Part shown: positions 19,929-29,478 of the stretch, in pieces
How the letters are laid out: each line of letters opens with the position of its first letter
Numbering within the stretch: position 1 is the first letter of the stretch
Source: Desulfosudis oleivorans
GTDB taxonomy: Bacteria; Desulfobacterota; Desulfobacteria; Desulfobacterales; SURF-7
Length of the DNA stretch: 64,000 bases
NCBI GenBank assembly: GCA_020723305.1
Contig: DYJC01000006.1
Location: 186,001-250,000, forward strand
Direction: 5' to 3'
Made by a program: the position numbers and the translations under genes
The notes under the pieces: model-generated
What the model saw: the letters and a program-made list of their open reading frames with translations, nothing else
Told to the model about the DNA's origin: nothing
Databases searched by the model: none

Positions 19929-20995
19929 CTTAAAAAAACCAGCCCGGTTATAAAAATGTTAATGAGTGAAAGTGGCAAAATCATCTTCCAGCACAGCTTC
20001 ATGACCTGATCATATCGGAAGCGCGGGAGGGTCCATCGAATGGTCATCTGCATCCATATGAAAAAGATAACCTTTATAAAGAAGGTGGCGATGTTAACGA
20101 GCATTGCAAGGATGCTTGCGCCGTTTGAACCTGCAAACTGAAAAAAGGAAAGAAGCATTTGATCGGTGATAAAAGGCAGATGCCATGCCCCGAAAAACAG
20201 GGTTGTCACAATGCCGCTGATTGTCACGATTTCAAGGAATTCACCCATCCAGAACATAACGAATTTCATGCCGCTGTATTCGGTGAAATAGCCTGCTACA
20301 ATCTCGGATTCCGCCTCTGGTACATCAAAGGGTGCACGCTTGTTTTCAGCAATGGCACAGGTCAGGAAAAGAACAAAGCCGAGTGGTTGCATGAAAATGC
20401 CCCACCTGAAAAAGTTCTCCTGCATGACGCCAATTTCTGTGAGTTTAAGCGAACCATATACCATGAGAACGCCGATGATGGTAAGACCCATCGCAACTTC
20501 ATAAGAAAGCATTTGAGCTGATGCTCTCAACCCGCCTATAAGCGACCAGTTATTGTTTGAGGACCATCCGCCGAGCACCGCCCCATAAGTTGCAAGCGAT
20601 GAAAAGGCAAATATAAAAAGCAGTCCCACGTCCAGATCGGAGATGACTAGATTGACATCATGACCGAAAAGAGTATATCGGCCTCCAAAAGGAATAACAC
20701 AGAAGGTAACGATTGCAGGCACAAGGCTAATAAAAGGTGCAGCGGTATGAAAGAATTTGTTGGCGCCGGTGGGAATAAAATCTTCTTTGGTAAGCACCTT
20801 GATCGCATCTGCAATGGAGTGGAAAAGTCCGATCACGGTGAAACCGAAAATATCCGCCCGGTTCGCGCCGATTCTGTCCTGCATCACCGCACTTTGCTTT
20901 CTTTCCACCCAGCCCAATACCGGCGCAAAAAAACCGATATTCATACCGAAAATGAATAAAATCTTTGCTATGGATTCAATCATATCTGCAAGCAT
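19925..20995 (-). CDS. nuoH: NADH-quinone oxidoreductase-type subunit H
   Basis: 356 residues and about eight membrane helices. GWVERKQSAVMQDRIGANR and FDVPEAESEIVAGYFTEYSG are the quinone-chamber loops of NuoH. It starts 2 bp after nuoD. NuoH joins the peripheral arm to the membrane arm and forms much of the quinone channel. Confidence 0.96.
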   Translation of the reverse strand: MLADMIESIAKILFIFGMNIGFFAPVLGWVERKQSAVMQDRIGANRADIFGFTVIGLFHSIADAIKVLTKEDFIPTGANKFFHTAAPFISLVPAIVTFCVIPFGGRYTLFGHDVNLVISDLDVGLLFIFAFSSLATYGAVLGGWSSNNNWSLIGGLRASAQMLSYEVAMGLTIIGVLMVYGSLKLTEIGVMQENFFRWGIFMQPLGFVLFLTCAIAENKRAPFDVPEAESEIVAGYFTEYSGMKFVMFWMGEFLEIVTISGIVTTLFFGAWHLPFITDQMLLSFFQFAGSNGASILAMLVNIATFFIKVIFFIWMQMTIRWTLPRFRYDQVMKLCWKMILPLSLINIFITGLVFLR

Positions 20996-20997
20996 GG

Positions 20998-22188
20998 TTA
21001 TCTATCACATTCTCCGCCGATCATGTTGATCATGTCAAAAGTGGGGACGATATCGGCGATGAATCTCCCCTTCATCATTCTTGGCATTGCAGCAGTCAGC
21101 GCAAAGCAAGGTGGTCTCACCTTGATCTTGTAAGGTTTTCCGCTTCCATCGCTCACCAGGTAAAAACCGAGTTCACCATTGGCCCCTTCAACTGCAGAAT
21201 AGATTTCGCCTGGTGGCGGTTTGATGCCTTCAATAACGGTTTTAAAATGAAATATAAGTGAATCGATCCTGTTATATACGTCATCCTTTGATTGCCATCT
21301 GTACTGAGGCATATCCACATTTATCGGTCCAGGGGGAATCTGATCAAACGCCTGCTCAACTATACTCAGGCTTTGCGTGATCTCTTCCATTCGAACAAGG
21401 TATCTGTCAAAATTGTCGCCTGTTTCACCGATGGGAATCTCAAAGTCCATACGGTCATAAACCAGATAAGGCTGGGCCTTACGGACATCATAGGGAACCC
21501 CGCATGATCTAAGGCATGGGCCCGTAAACCCGTATGCGATGGCCTCATCCGGCGGCATGGCTGCAATATCCTTCACCCGGTCAATAAAAATTCTATTTTT
21601 CGTCAGGAGTTTATCAACATCCGCCCATAAACTGCGGACCTTCTTGAAAACTTCCAAGGTTTTTTCCTTGAAATTATCGGGAAGATCATTTTTCAGTCCG
21701 CCGATCCGAACATAGTTTGCAGTTACACGGGCTCCACAAAGCATTTCGATCAAGTCCCAGATAATATCACGGGCTTCCACAAAATAAAGAAAAGCCGAAA
21801 ATGCCCCGAGTTCCAGACCGCCTGCAGCGATGTTGGTCAAGTGGTCACATATGCGTGAGAGTTCACTTGCGATAACCCGGATGTACTTACACCGCTCCGG
21901 CACATCAATACCGATCAGTTTTTCCACTGCCAGCGCATACCCAACATTATTAATAAGGGGGGAAACGTAATTCAACCTGTCGGTGTAAGGTATCACCTGC
22001 TGCCAGGTTCCGTTCTCGCACATTTTTTCAAACCCCCTGTGAAGATACCCGATATCCACCTTCAGGTCCACGATGGTTTCTCCATCCAAGGTCGTCAGGA
22101 ATTTCACTGTTCCATGAGTGACCGGATGTGACGGCCCCATGTTGATTACCATGTGCTCGGTATTGAAATCTTTTGTTATGTCAGACAT
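20998..22188 (-). CDS. nuoD: NADH-quinone oxidoreductase-type subunit D (49-kDa)
   Basis: 396 residues, separate from NuoC rather than fused. The N-terminal GPSHPVTHGTVKF and GYLHRGFEK lie at the quinone site, and the protein ends at GGECDR in the normal place. It lacks the NiFe-hydrogenase ligands, as true complex I NuoD proteins do, so the complex is a quinone-type enzyme rather than a membrane hydrogenase. Confidence 0.96.
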   Translation of the reverse strand: MSDITKDFNTEHMVINMGPSHPVTHGTVKFLTTLDGETIVDLKVDIGYLHRGFEKMCENGTWQQVIPYTDRLNYVSPLINNVGYALAVEKLIGIDVPERCKYIRVIASELSRICDHLTNIAAGGLELGAFSAFLYFVEARDIIWDLIEMLCGARVTANYVRIGGLKNDLPDNFKEKTLEVFKKVRSLWADVDKLLTKNRIFIDRVKDIAAMPPDEAIAYGFTGPCLRSCGVPYDVRKAQPYLVYDRMDFEIPIGETGDNFDRYLVRMEEITQSLSIVEQAFDQIPPGPINVDMPQYRWQSKDDVYNRIDSLIFHFKTVIEGIKPPPGEIYSAVEGANGELGFYLVSDGSGKPYKIKVRPPCFALTAAMPRMMKGRFIADIVPTFDMINMIGGECDR

Positions 22189-22214
22189 GACTCAATCAAT
22201 GACTCGCTCAAGTG

Positions 22215-22697
22215 TTAATTCATAGGCCCAATCAAGGGCTGCCTTTTCTTTATTGGGTAGTCTTTTCTCAGGGGATGTCCCTCAAACCCTTCATACAAGA
22301 GAATTCTCCTTAACTCCGGATGCCCCTTGAACTGAATTCCATACATATCGAAAGCTTCCCGTTCAAACCAATTGGCACTGACCCATATGGAAACAATCGA
22401 ATCGATGCTGCAGTCAGATTCGGGAACTCCTGCTTTGACTCGAAACCGCCTGTTATATCGGAGTGAATATAGATGATATACAACCTCGAACCGGGGTTCT
22501 TTACCAATGTAGTCCACTGCTGTCACATCCATCATAAAATTATAAAGAAGGGATTCGTCATCTCTCAAAAAAGTGCATATTTTGAGGATGTCTTCCTTCT
22601 TTACTACCGCGGTATCATCCCCACGGTGTGAATGAGTCTCAAGGATGGAACCCGGAAAACGTTCTTTCAATTTTTTTAGAGTCACACTTGCTTCCAT
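22215..22697 (-). CDS. nuoC: NADH-quinone oxidoreductase-type subunit C (30-kDa)
   Basis: About 160 residues from the ATG at 22697; a GTG start at 22712 would add five residues. The signature REAFDMYGIQFKGHPELRRI and the following HPLRKDYP are canonical for NuoC. It is a structural subunit of the peripheral arm, 26 bp before nuoD and 34 bp after nuoB. Confidence 0.94.
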   Translation of the reverse strand: MEASVTLKKLKERFPGSILETHSHRGDDTAVVKKEDILKICTFLRDDESLLYNFMMDVTAVDYIGKEPRFEVVYHLYSLRYNRRFRVKAGVPESDCSIDSIVSIWVSANWFEREAFDMYGIQFKGHPELRRILLYEGFEGHPLRKDYPIKKRQPLIGPMN

Positions 22698-22731
22698 AAA
22701 TGAACACTTCACAAAGTTTCAACAACGTTTC

Positions 22732-23301
22732 TTAACATTTGCTTACCGGAGATGCGCCCTTTGGCCAGTCAGACCATTTTTCCTTTGCAACTTTCTCCTG
22801 GAGCTTGAGTAAACCGTCGATAACCATTTCCGGCCTCGGTGGACATCCCGGAACATATACATCCACCGGAATCAGGGTATCAATGCCTTGTACGGTAGCA
22901 TAGTTGTCATAAAATCCACCCGATACAGCACACACGCCGAATGCAAAAACCCACTTGGGTTCCGTCATCTGATTATAAACCTTCACGAGGATGGGGGCCT
23001 GTTTATGGCTGATCGTGCCGACCACCATCAAGAGATCCGCCTGTCTTGGAGAGAATCTGGGTAACGCGGCGCCGAATCTGTCAAGATCATATTTGGGACC
23101 TGCCACAGACATAAACTCCATTCCGCAGCAAGCCGTAACAAATGGATACAAAAAGAATGAATACTTTCTGCTCCAGTTTACAATGGACTCCAATTTGGTC
23201 AGGATCACGCTGCCTTCCAGCAGGTGGCCTGAATCTTCCGAATCCGTAAGGTTTTTCAGTGAGTCCGGAGAAACGCCGGCTCTTTGAATTTCTACTCCCA
23301 T
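22732..23301 (-). CDS. nuoB: NADH-quinone oxidoreductase-type subunit B (cluster N2)
   Basis: 189 residues. The N2-cluster ligands are in place: the adjacent cysteines of TACCGMEF, the Cys of GVCAVSGG and the Cys of VPGCPPRPE. NuoB hands electrons from cluster N2 to the quinone. The gene overlaps the end of nuoA by 10 bp. Confidence 0.96.
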   Translation of the reverse strand: MGVEIQRAGVSPDSLKNLTDSEDSGHLLEGSVILTKLESIVNWSRKYSFFLYPFVTACCGMEFMSVAGPKYDLDRFGAALPRFSPRQADLLMVVGTISHKQAPILVKVYNQMTEPKWVFAFGVCAVSGGFYDNYATVQGIDTLIPVDVYVPGCPPRPEMVIDGLLKLQEKVAKEKWSDWPKGASPVSKC

Positions 23302-23645
23302 TCCAACGCTCCCCTTTTCCAGACATAAATCAGGCCGATTGATAATATGAATATGAATATCATCATTTCAATAAAACCAAACATGCCAAGATCCTTGAAA
23401 AGCACGGCCCACGGATATAAAAAAACAGCTTCAATGTCGAAAATAACGAATAAAAGTGCAATCAGATAAAACTTTATGGAATACCGCTGCTTTGGGGATA
23501 CGATTGGACTTTCCCCGCATTCAAAAGGCTCCATCTTATCTGCAAAGTTCTTTTTGGGGCCGATTAACGTGGTGGCGATGATCATCCCTGCGGCTGTTGA
23601 GACCGCCAAGAAAAGCATTATCAGTACTGGAATATACTCGTTCAT
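23292..23645 (-). CDS. nuoA: NADH-quinone oxidoreductase-type subunit A
   Basis: 117 residues from the ATG at 23645, which begins MNEYIPVLIMLF and has AGGA just upstream; a longer frame from 23711 adds a charged stretch unlike NuoA. Three membrane helices are visible, with KMEPFECGESPI and FVIFDIEAVFLYPWA as family signatures. It is the first gene of the operon; a strong promoter lies at 23718-23746. Confidence 0.94.
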   Translation of the reverse strand: MNEYIPVLIMLFLAVSTAAGMIIATTLIGPKKNFADKMEPFECGESPIVSPKQRYSIKFYLIALLFVIFDIEAVFLYPWAVLFKDLGMFGFIEMMIFIFILSIGLIYVWKRGALEWE

Positions 23646-23717
23646 TGATCCTGTCCGCTCTGGAAATTTATCAAAGTTTTGAATACCCTGTTTGGATACC
23701 CTTTTTTTCAAAAGCCC

Positions 23718-23746
23718 TATATACGCAAAGGATGTCTGTGTGTCAA
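23718..23746 (-). promoter_or_regulatory. Sigma-70-type promoter of the nuo-fdhA operon
   Basis: Minus strand: TTGACA (23741-23746), exact 17-bp spacer, TATATA (23718-23723). The -35 is part of TTGACACACA, shared with three other promoters in the window. The leader to nuoA is about 65 nt. Confidence 0.7.
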
Positions 23747-23837
23747 CAAATTATTTATCAAATAAAAAAGAATTTCATGTGAAAGGAATGAAAGTAAAGG
23801 GATGTCTCTAATCGATTCTATTAATACCTTGTGGAAT

Positions 23838-24779
23838 TCAAGATATAATCCAGACAGAATGTTTGCGACCCAGGTATATGATTTTTTTTGCCACACGTCC
23901 CATTACAAATTCCTTGGTACTGGACAGTCCCCTGCGACCAAGCACGATGGTACCGTATTCGCCGGTTTTGGCCTCTTCGACAATGGCTGCTGTACGGCTG
24001 GTCACACCGGTGATGGTTTTCGTACTGATATGCTGTTTTTTGATCCCGGCAGCAATCAATTGTTGTTTGGCGGTTTGCAGAATGCCCTGAGAATTGTCCA
24101 AGGCTTCCTGCATATAGGATTCAGGGATGAACAGCGGCATTGGCATATCACTGCTTATAAAATTAGCGCCACCTCGAATTACGTGAACCAATCCGAATTG
24201 ATATCCATAGCCATTAAGAAAAGTGGCTGCAAAGTCCAGTGCCCGCTTTGCGCCTTCCGAGCCATCAATCGCCAGTAAGAACTTGTTACCGGGAGGTTGT
24301 TGACCGGCCAACAAGATTGGGATAGCGCTCAGGGTATCCAATAGTTTTGCTGTCACACTTCCCACGATCAGACTTCGGATTGCTCCCATACCCCTACGAC
24401 GAGTAATAAGTAATTGATACCCTTGCTTTGCCTCCTTGATAATATCCCGGGCGATTCCTTTCTTACGATTTTGAATGGTAACCTTGATATTTTCAGACTT
24501 AAAACCAGCAGCCAGCATGATTTTTTGCGCCTGTATCATTTGGTCCTGAATATTTTTTTTCCATTGTGCTTCCCAGGCTCTCAACTGACCGGTTGAACGA
24601 ATGACCTGGTTGTTAAAATCCAGATCCCAGTAGTTATCGGGAATCGTATCGAAAACATGAAACAGGTTGATTTCCATGTCCTGTAACGGTCGGAGCCGGC
24701 TGGCATAAACAGCGGTTTGCAAGCTTCGTTTGGAGCCATCCAAGGTGATCAGCGCTTTATTTTTTGTTTTGGTTGCCAT
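23838..24779 (-). CDS. Universal stress protein with two tandem UspA domains
   Basis: 313 residues made of two UspA domains (about 5-150 and 165-313). Each ends with the ATP-binding loop signature, RRRGMGAIRSLIVGSVTAKL in the first and GRRGLSSTKEFVMGRVAKKI in the second, the latter with Arg where Ser or Thr is common. Tandem Usp proteins are cytoplasmic stress or persistence factors whose targets are usually unknown. The gene lies alone between nuoA and a lipoprotein gene, transcribed in the same direction. Confidence 0.88.
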   Translation of the reverse strand: MATKTKNKALITLDGSKRSLQTAVYASRLRPLQDMEINLFHVFDTIPDNYWDLDFNNQVIRSTGQLRAWEAQWKKNIQDQMIQAQKIMLAAGFKSENIKVTIQNRKKGIARDIIKEAKQGYQLLITRRRGMGAIRSLIVGSVTAKLLDTLSAIPILLAGQQPPGNKFLLAIDGSEGAKRALDFAATFLNGYGYQFGLVHVIRGGANFISSDMPMPLFIPESYMQEALDNSQGILQTAKQQLIAAGIKKQHISTKTITGVTSRTAAIVEEAKTGEYGTIVLGRRGLSSTKEFVMGRVAKKIIYLGRKHSVWIIS

Positions 24780-25041
24780 GGTGGTGTGTGTCCTTTTTAA
24801 CAGTTTGAGGATAATGATTTTGGTCTATAAAATATTTCAACCAATGTACATACCCTCAAAAAAGCAAGAGCTATGCCATTGCCAGACAGGTAGACGATAT
24901 CCTATAACTTGTTGAAAATAAAAAACACAACTCACCCTATGAATTTGGTAAGACCCTATCCGGCGTGAGCGCTGTCGATAATCTTTACAGGGTGTAAGCA
25001 AACCAGCACTTGCCGTCCCCCGAAATCCATAGAGAGGTTGT

Positions 25042-25470
25042 TCAATTGACGCGTTTCAATGACATGGGATACGGCTGCGTCTGCTCTTTATCCTTGGGAT
25101 AGTAGTAGTTGCCGTAGAGTTCCTTGTTGTCCTTCTTCATTTCAAGAGTCGCAGTGTAATATACCGAACCGCCTGTCATAAGAACCAGATAGAGCTTGTT
25201 GCCGCTTACCATGCCTTTGACGATATACAGTCCGAGGTTACCTGTTACCGTGCTCCCACTCTGTTCGAACTTACCGGCACCCCATCCCATAAAAGTATTA
25301 TCAGCATACACGGAATCCTGCCAATCTCCGGACACCTGGACCACCGGAGCAGTACTTCCGGCCTTGGTTGACAACCATTTATCCACTTCCGTGACCTGCA
25401 AGGCAGTGCTGCAGGCAACGAGATTGAAAAGCACCAGCATAACCAACGGCAATAAAATGGATTTATTCAT
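25042..25470 (-). CDS. Small predicted lipoprotein, family not recognised
   Basis: 142 residues from the ATG at 25470, which has AGGAGG about 9 bp upstream; a longer reading from 25551 would lie across the promoter. The signal sequence MNKSILLPLVMLVLFNLVAC ends in a lipobox with Cys20. The mature part is predominantly beta-strand in character (VTGNLGLYIVKGMVSGNKLYL), suggesting a small lipocalin-like or barrel fold; no catalytic motif is seen. Its own promoter lies at 25523-25551. Confidence 0.75.
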   Translation of the reverse strand: MNKSILLPLVMLVLFNLVACSTALQVTEVDKWLSTKAGSTAPVVQVSGDWQDSVYADNTFMGWGAGKFEQSGSTVTGNLGLYIVKGMVSGNKLYLVLMTGGSVYYTATLEMKKDNKELYGNYYYPKDKEQTQPYPMSLKRVN

Positions 25471-25522
25471 CTCAACAAGCCTCCTTTTGATATAACTATC
25501 CTTATGACATATTTTAGAAGCA

Positions 25523-25551
25523 AATATAAGCAAGAGTCGATTGTGTGTCAA
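25523..25551 (-). promoter_or_regulatory. Sigma-70-type promoter of the lipoprotein gene
   Basis: Minus strand: TTGACA (25546-25551), 17-bp spacer, TATATT (25523-25528). The -35 again extends to TTGACACACA. Confidence 0.65.
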
Positions 25552-25714
25552 TATGCTTTGTATGTAATTCCCTCTAAACCTTTGAAACGTCCGTCAGGAA
25601 AACATTGCATTCTCCTCCATCAATATTTCGTTCACACTTGACTTGTAAAGGTTGGTTATTTCATGTATTGCCTTTTTATAATCGATTTCATAATTAAAAA
25701 ATAAAGAGGTTATT

Positions 25715-27478
25715 ATGCGCAGCATGACAATTGTCGACTTTTTGAAGGACCGGGCCGCCAGGAATGCAAACGAACTGGCTTTCCGGTTTATGGGCAACGG
25801 TGAATTGGACGGACCGATCACAGAATGGACGTTCTCTGAACTCTATCAACAGAGCGCCGGAGTAGCGGAAGACCTGGTTGGACTGGGTCTCACAGGTTCG
25901 AGCGTCCTGCTTGTATTTCCGCCGGGTCTTGAGTTTGTGAAGGCCTTCTATGGCTGCCTCCTTGCGGGAGCGCGTGCAGTTCCCGTGCCGCTGCCCAATC
26001 CCCGAAGCAAGAACCCACTCGGCAGGGTGCTGAACACTGCCGCAGCCTGCGGTGCTTTGACCGCACTGACAACCCAGCAGTTGGCAGACATGGTCGCTCC
26101 TATGGCGTCCGGGCTGCCTGTCAGCCTGAGGGCGGTTACTAACCAAGTTGCAACCGGCTGGGCCGGACATCAGGCTGAAATGAACGAAGTCGCCTATCTG
26201 CAATTCACGTCAGGTTCCACCGGTCATCCCAAAGGAGTGGCTGTCCGCCACACCAACATTATAGCGAACCTCCGCGTGATGGGTCAGATGCTTCGAATCA
26301 AATCGACAAAACCGGCGATTGTGTGGGCGCCCCACTATCACGACCTGTGCCTGGTCGGACATGTGCTGGGCCCGGTGCTTTATGGGTACGAATCCACACT
26401 GATGTCTCCGATGGATTTTCTCTTTAAACCGGTGCGATGGCTGCGAGTCATCAGCCATTACAAGATCGCCAACACCGCCTGTCCGAACTTCGGCTACGAG
26501 TACTCGGCGCGGCGGATCAAGCCCGAAGACTGCGAAGGTCTCGACCTGAGCCATTGGGAAGTCGCAGGAAACGGTGGGGAACCGGTGCTTAAACAGACAA
26601 TGGAAAACTTTATCCGAAAATTCGGGCCCTATGGTTTCCGGCCCCAGACCTTCCTGCCCTGTTACGGCATGGCTGAATCCGTTCTCTTTGTGGGCGGTTT
26701 GAAATCGATGTCCGAGCCGCCAAAAATTCTCTCACTGAACGCAACAGACCTGGAAAAACACACTGTCCGCGTCCTGGCCGGCAACGAACCCGAAGGGCGT
26801 ACGGTTGTAAGCTGCGGAAAACCAGGATCCGACCACCAGGTGATCGCCGTCAACCCCAAAACCCTCACCCCGTCCAATCCCGATCAGATAGGCGAACTAT
26901 GGGTAAAAGGCCCCAGTGTCCCTGGGAGCTACTGGGGACTGCCGGAGGAATCCGCAGCCACGTTTGAAGGGCATCTTGCCGACACGAACGAGGGTCCCTT
27001 TCTCCGCACCGGGGATCTGGGTTTTGTCATGGATGGCGAAATATACATAACCGGGCGGTTGAAGGATATGATTATCATCGCCGGACGAAACCACTATCCG
27101 AGCGACATCGAACTCACAGTTCAGCAATCCGGCGCACCGGTCCGTATGGGGGCCTGCGCAGCCATCTCGGAGACAGTCAACGGTCTTGAGGAGCTGGTCA
27201 TCATTGCGGAGCTGGATGAGCGCCGGCTTCCTGCCGATGCACAATCCGAGGGCCCGAAAGCAAAATCCTTAGATGCATTCTGGGCCTCCGCCGTAAAAAC
27301 CGTCCAGGGCGCAATCACCAAGGGTCACGGCCTGCCTGTGAGATCCGTGGTGTTCGTGGAACCCAAGAGTCTGGAAAAGACCTCCAGCGGAAAACCGCGA
27401 CGGCAGCGCTACAAGGAGCTTTTCCTCAAGAAGGCTCTTGCCGTACTCTATGAGCAGCGGTCGCCTGAGGTTGCCTGA
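25715..27478 (+). CDS. Fatty-acyl-AMP ligase (FAAL-type, AMP-binding superfamily)
   Basis: 587 residues. The adenylation motif FTSGSTGHPKG begins at residue 164; WAPHYHDLCLVG, LPCYGMAES, FLRTGDLGF and GRLKDMIIIAGRNHYPSDIE (about 447-466) follow in order. This set is typical of FAALs, which activate a fatty acid as acyl-adenylate and hand it to an acyl carrier protein or polyketide module. No carrier protein, polyketide or peptide synthetase lies beside it. The ATG at 25715 has AGAGG upstream. By eye the gene is more GC-rich than its neighbours. A long-chain acyl-CoA ligase is the alternative; the FAAL-specific insertion needs an alignment to confirm. Confidence 0.82.
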   Translation: MRSMTIVDFLKDRAARNANELAFRFMGNGELDGPITEWTFSELYQQSAGVAEDLVGLGLTGSSVLLVFPPGLEFVKAFYGCLLAGARAVPVPLPNPRSKNPLGRVLNTAAACGALTALTTQQLADMVAPMASGLPVSLRAVTNQVATGWAGHQAEMNEVAYLQFTSGSTGHPKGVAVRHTNIIANLRVMGQMLRIKSTKPAIVWAPHYHDLCLVGHVLGPVLYGYESTLMSPMDFLFKPVRWLRVISHYKIANTACPNFGYEYSARRIKPEDCEGLDLSHWEVAGNGGEPVLKQTMENFIRKFGPYGFRPQTFLPCYGMAESVLFVGGLKSMSEPPKILSLNATDLEKHTVRVLAGNEPEGRTVVSCGKPGSDHQVIAVNPKTLTPSNPDQIGELWVKGPSVPGSYWGLPEESAATFEGHLADTNEGPFLRTGDLGFVMDGEIYITGRLKDMIIIAGRNHYPSDIELTVQQSGAPVRMGACAAISETVNGLEELVIIAELDERRLPADAQSEGPKAKSLDAFWASAVKTVQGAITKGHGLPVRSVVFVEPKSLEKTSSGKPRRQRYKELFLKKALAVLYEQRSPEVA

Positions 27479-27547
27479 GCACTTGACGATACGTATCATA
27501 GCTGCCACCGGAGTTCATGGATGTCACCGTAAGCATGGTCGCGGAAC

Positions 27548-29152
27548 TTATTCTGCATCTTTTGCAGCATGCTGACTCACATAAAGGTCTTCATGAAAAT
27601 GGACTTTTTTGATGTTTGGAAGGGCTGCGATCCTGCGCATGACATTTAACCCTTCTGTTTCATAATGATCGATCATTTCCTGTGTAACCTCAACCGGCTC
27701 ATCCAATGAAATGCCCAATTTTGCAGGGCGCAAACGCCATCCCCTGGTAATATCGGAGCCTCCCACCAGATTAATCGGCACGATATAGTCACCGGTTCGC
27801 ATATAAGCCTTTACGTACATTGGATTGACGTATTTTATCGATATTGAACCATCCGGATTAACAACAGACCGTGAGCCTTCCGGAAACATCAGAAAACATT
27901 CCCGCATCATCTGTTTAAAAAGCGTGTAATCTTTTTCTTGTAAGTCCATCATCACCTGAGAGACCTGATTATCCCGGATAAATGTTTTCAAAGCCTCTTT
28001 TCCTTCAGTATCCATGAAGTCGGTATGCTGATCCAGGAGATCCATGTCTTGAATCACTTTTTTAAAATCATCAAATTTTAGTTTTTTAATCAGGTAAAGA
28101 CCTGCATCCGGGAACTTGATCAGGCATTGGGTTCTTCTTGCGGCTTTTTTCAATTCCGGTGCAAGTCCTGTGGTTTTAATCGAGGTTGTCTTCTGGGAAG
28201 GTACGGTAATAAACAGATTCCCGACATTGGCGGCACCATTTCTCAGCACAACATTTGAAAGCATCCGGGGCCCGACAATCGTGTTACAGTTTTTGGTCAG
28301 ATTGTCAAAACCCAGTTTTCGTATCACACTTCTCACAAAATACGGCCCAAGATATCCTTCATGATGGCCAATAAAAAAAATACGATGGCCTTTATTTTTA
28401 ATCCCGGATACCTGGCGGAGAATTTTGACGACATCTGTTGATTCGAATTCACTGGGATCACCATGTTTCAGTGAATAATGCCGGTTATCTTTATCCACCA
28501 GCGTAATGTCGATTACCATTTTCCGTTCCAGATATTCGAAAAACTTATGCCAGAATGCGGAATCCGGCAGCACCGGGAAAATGGATCGATCAAAATGGAA
28601 CGGGACAGCCAGAAGCTGCTCCAGACGGCTTTTGGTAAACTCCTGGAAAAATTTATGTTGAAGCAACTGATTTTTCTTTTCCAAAAACTTCTGACAGACA
28701 TCGGGAAAATGCTTTTGAAAATCCATGCCGTGCCGGGAACAGAACTCCATGATTTCTTCCAAAACCCGGATCGCTTTTTCATTCTGGGGAGGCAATCTCA
28801 GGGAATACAACTTGGTTCGCATGAACTCAATCAATTCCTTGAAATTCAGATGATTTTTCCATGCACGCGCTCTTACGACTCCTTCCCGGAAAACAGAGAA
28901 TCTCATCAGAAATCGCTGCACGGTTTCTGAAAAATGATCTGCTGTTTCAGCCAGCATGGAAAAGAGTGAAAATAGCCTGTTGAACAGGCTGTAAAGACGT
29001 CTCTTTTCTTCAAGCTTTGAAAAGGAAGCTTCCAGTTTGTCCCGGTTATGTTTCAGAAAATGAAGAATTTCTTCCGGGTTGGCTTTTTCTTTGACGCTGT
29101 CCCACCATTCCAACAGCGGCAGTCGATTTAATTCCGGGGACACCTTATTCAT
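27548..29152 (-). CDS. Glycerol-3-phosphate/1-acylglycerol-3-phosphate acyltransferase-like protein (PlsB/PlsC superfamily)
   Basis: 534 residues. The acyltransferase half has FFIGHHEGYLGPYF (near residue 262), where the usual HX4D reads HHEGYL, and the second family block FLMFPEGSRSV (near 422), with PINLVGGSDITRGWRL behind it. The first 220 residues are a helical, charged region unlike PlsC and closer to PlsB-type architecture. It probably acylates a glycerolipid precursor at the inner membrane. The HX4D variation makes activity slightly uncertain. It is convergent with the FAAL gene 70 bp away. Confidence 0.72.
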   Translation of the reverse strand: MNKVSPELNRLPLLEWWDSVKEKANPEEILHFLKHNRDKLEASFSKLEEKRRLYSLFNRLFSLFSMLAETADHFSETVQRFLMRFSVFREGVVRARAWKNHLNFKELIEFMRTKLYSLRLPPQNEKAIRVLEEIMEFCSRHGMDFQKHFPDVCQKFLEKKNQLLQHKFFQEFTKSRLEQLLAVPFHFDRSIFPVLPDSAFWHKFFEYLERKMVIDITLVDKDNRHYSLKHGDPSEFESTDVVKILRQVSGIKNKGHRIFFIGHHEGYLGPYFVRSVIRKLGFDNLTKNCNTIVGPRMLSNVVLRNGAANVGNLFITVPSQKTTSIKTTGLAPELKKAARRTQCLIKFPDAGLYLIKKLKFDDFKKVIQDMDLLDQHTDFMDTEGKEALKTFIRDNQVSQVMMDLQEKDYTLFKQMMRECFLMFPEGSRSVVNPDGSISIKYVNPMYVKAYMRTGDYIVPINLVGGSDITRGWRLRPAKLGISLDEPVEVTQEMIDHYETEGLNVMRRIAALPNIKKVHFHEDLYVSQHAAKDAE

Positions 29153-29340
29153 CTCTCCTTATAGCTCCAATGATCTTCTTTATTGAAAAATGTCTTCTGG
29201 CGCCTTTTCCCACGCTGTGTTTCATGATGCGGGGTTCCCAGCGAGACCGCTGATGATATTCGTGCTATGGCTTTATGAAAATCAGAAAATCCGGCTCTTG
29301 TCAATAATTGAGTATCATGGATGTTGTTGGAAATAAGTTA

Positions 29341-29380
29341 AAAAAATAAAAAAGGCTACGGAAAATGATCCGTAACCTTT
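29341..29380 (-). terminator. Rho-independent terminator after the initiator tRNA
   Basis: A 12-bp stem (29369-29380 with 29351-29362, one G-U pair) closes a 6-nt loop and is followed on the minus strand by a T-rich run (29350-29341). It lies 10 nt after the tRNA 3' end. Confidence 0.85.
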
Positions 29381-29389
29381 TATTATTTT

Positions 29390-29466
<77 letters not shown>

Positions 29467-29478
29467 TCAGAGTTGATT

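Noticed and set aside
25694..26203. 169-codon frame on the minus strand over the start of the fatty-acyl-AMP ligase gene
   Set aside because: It overlaps a well-supported gene on the other strand and has no recognisable motif.
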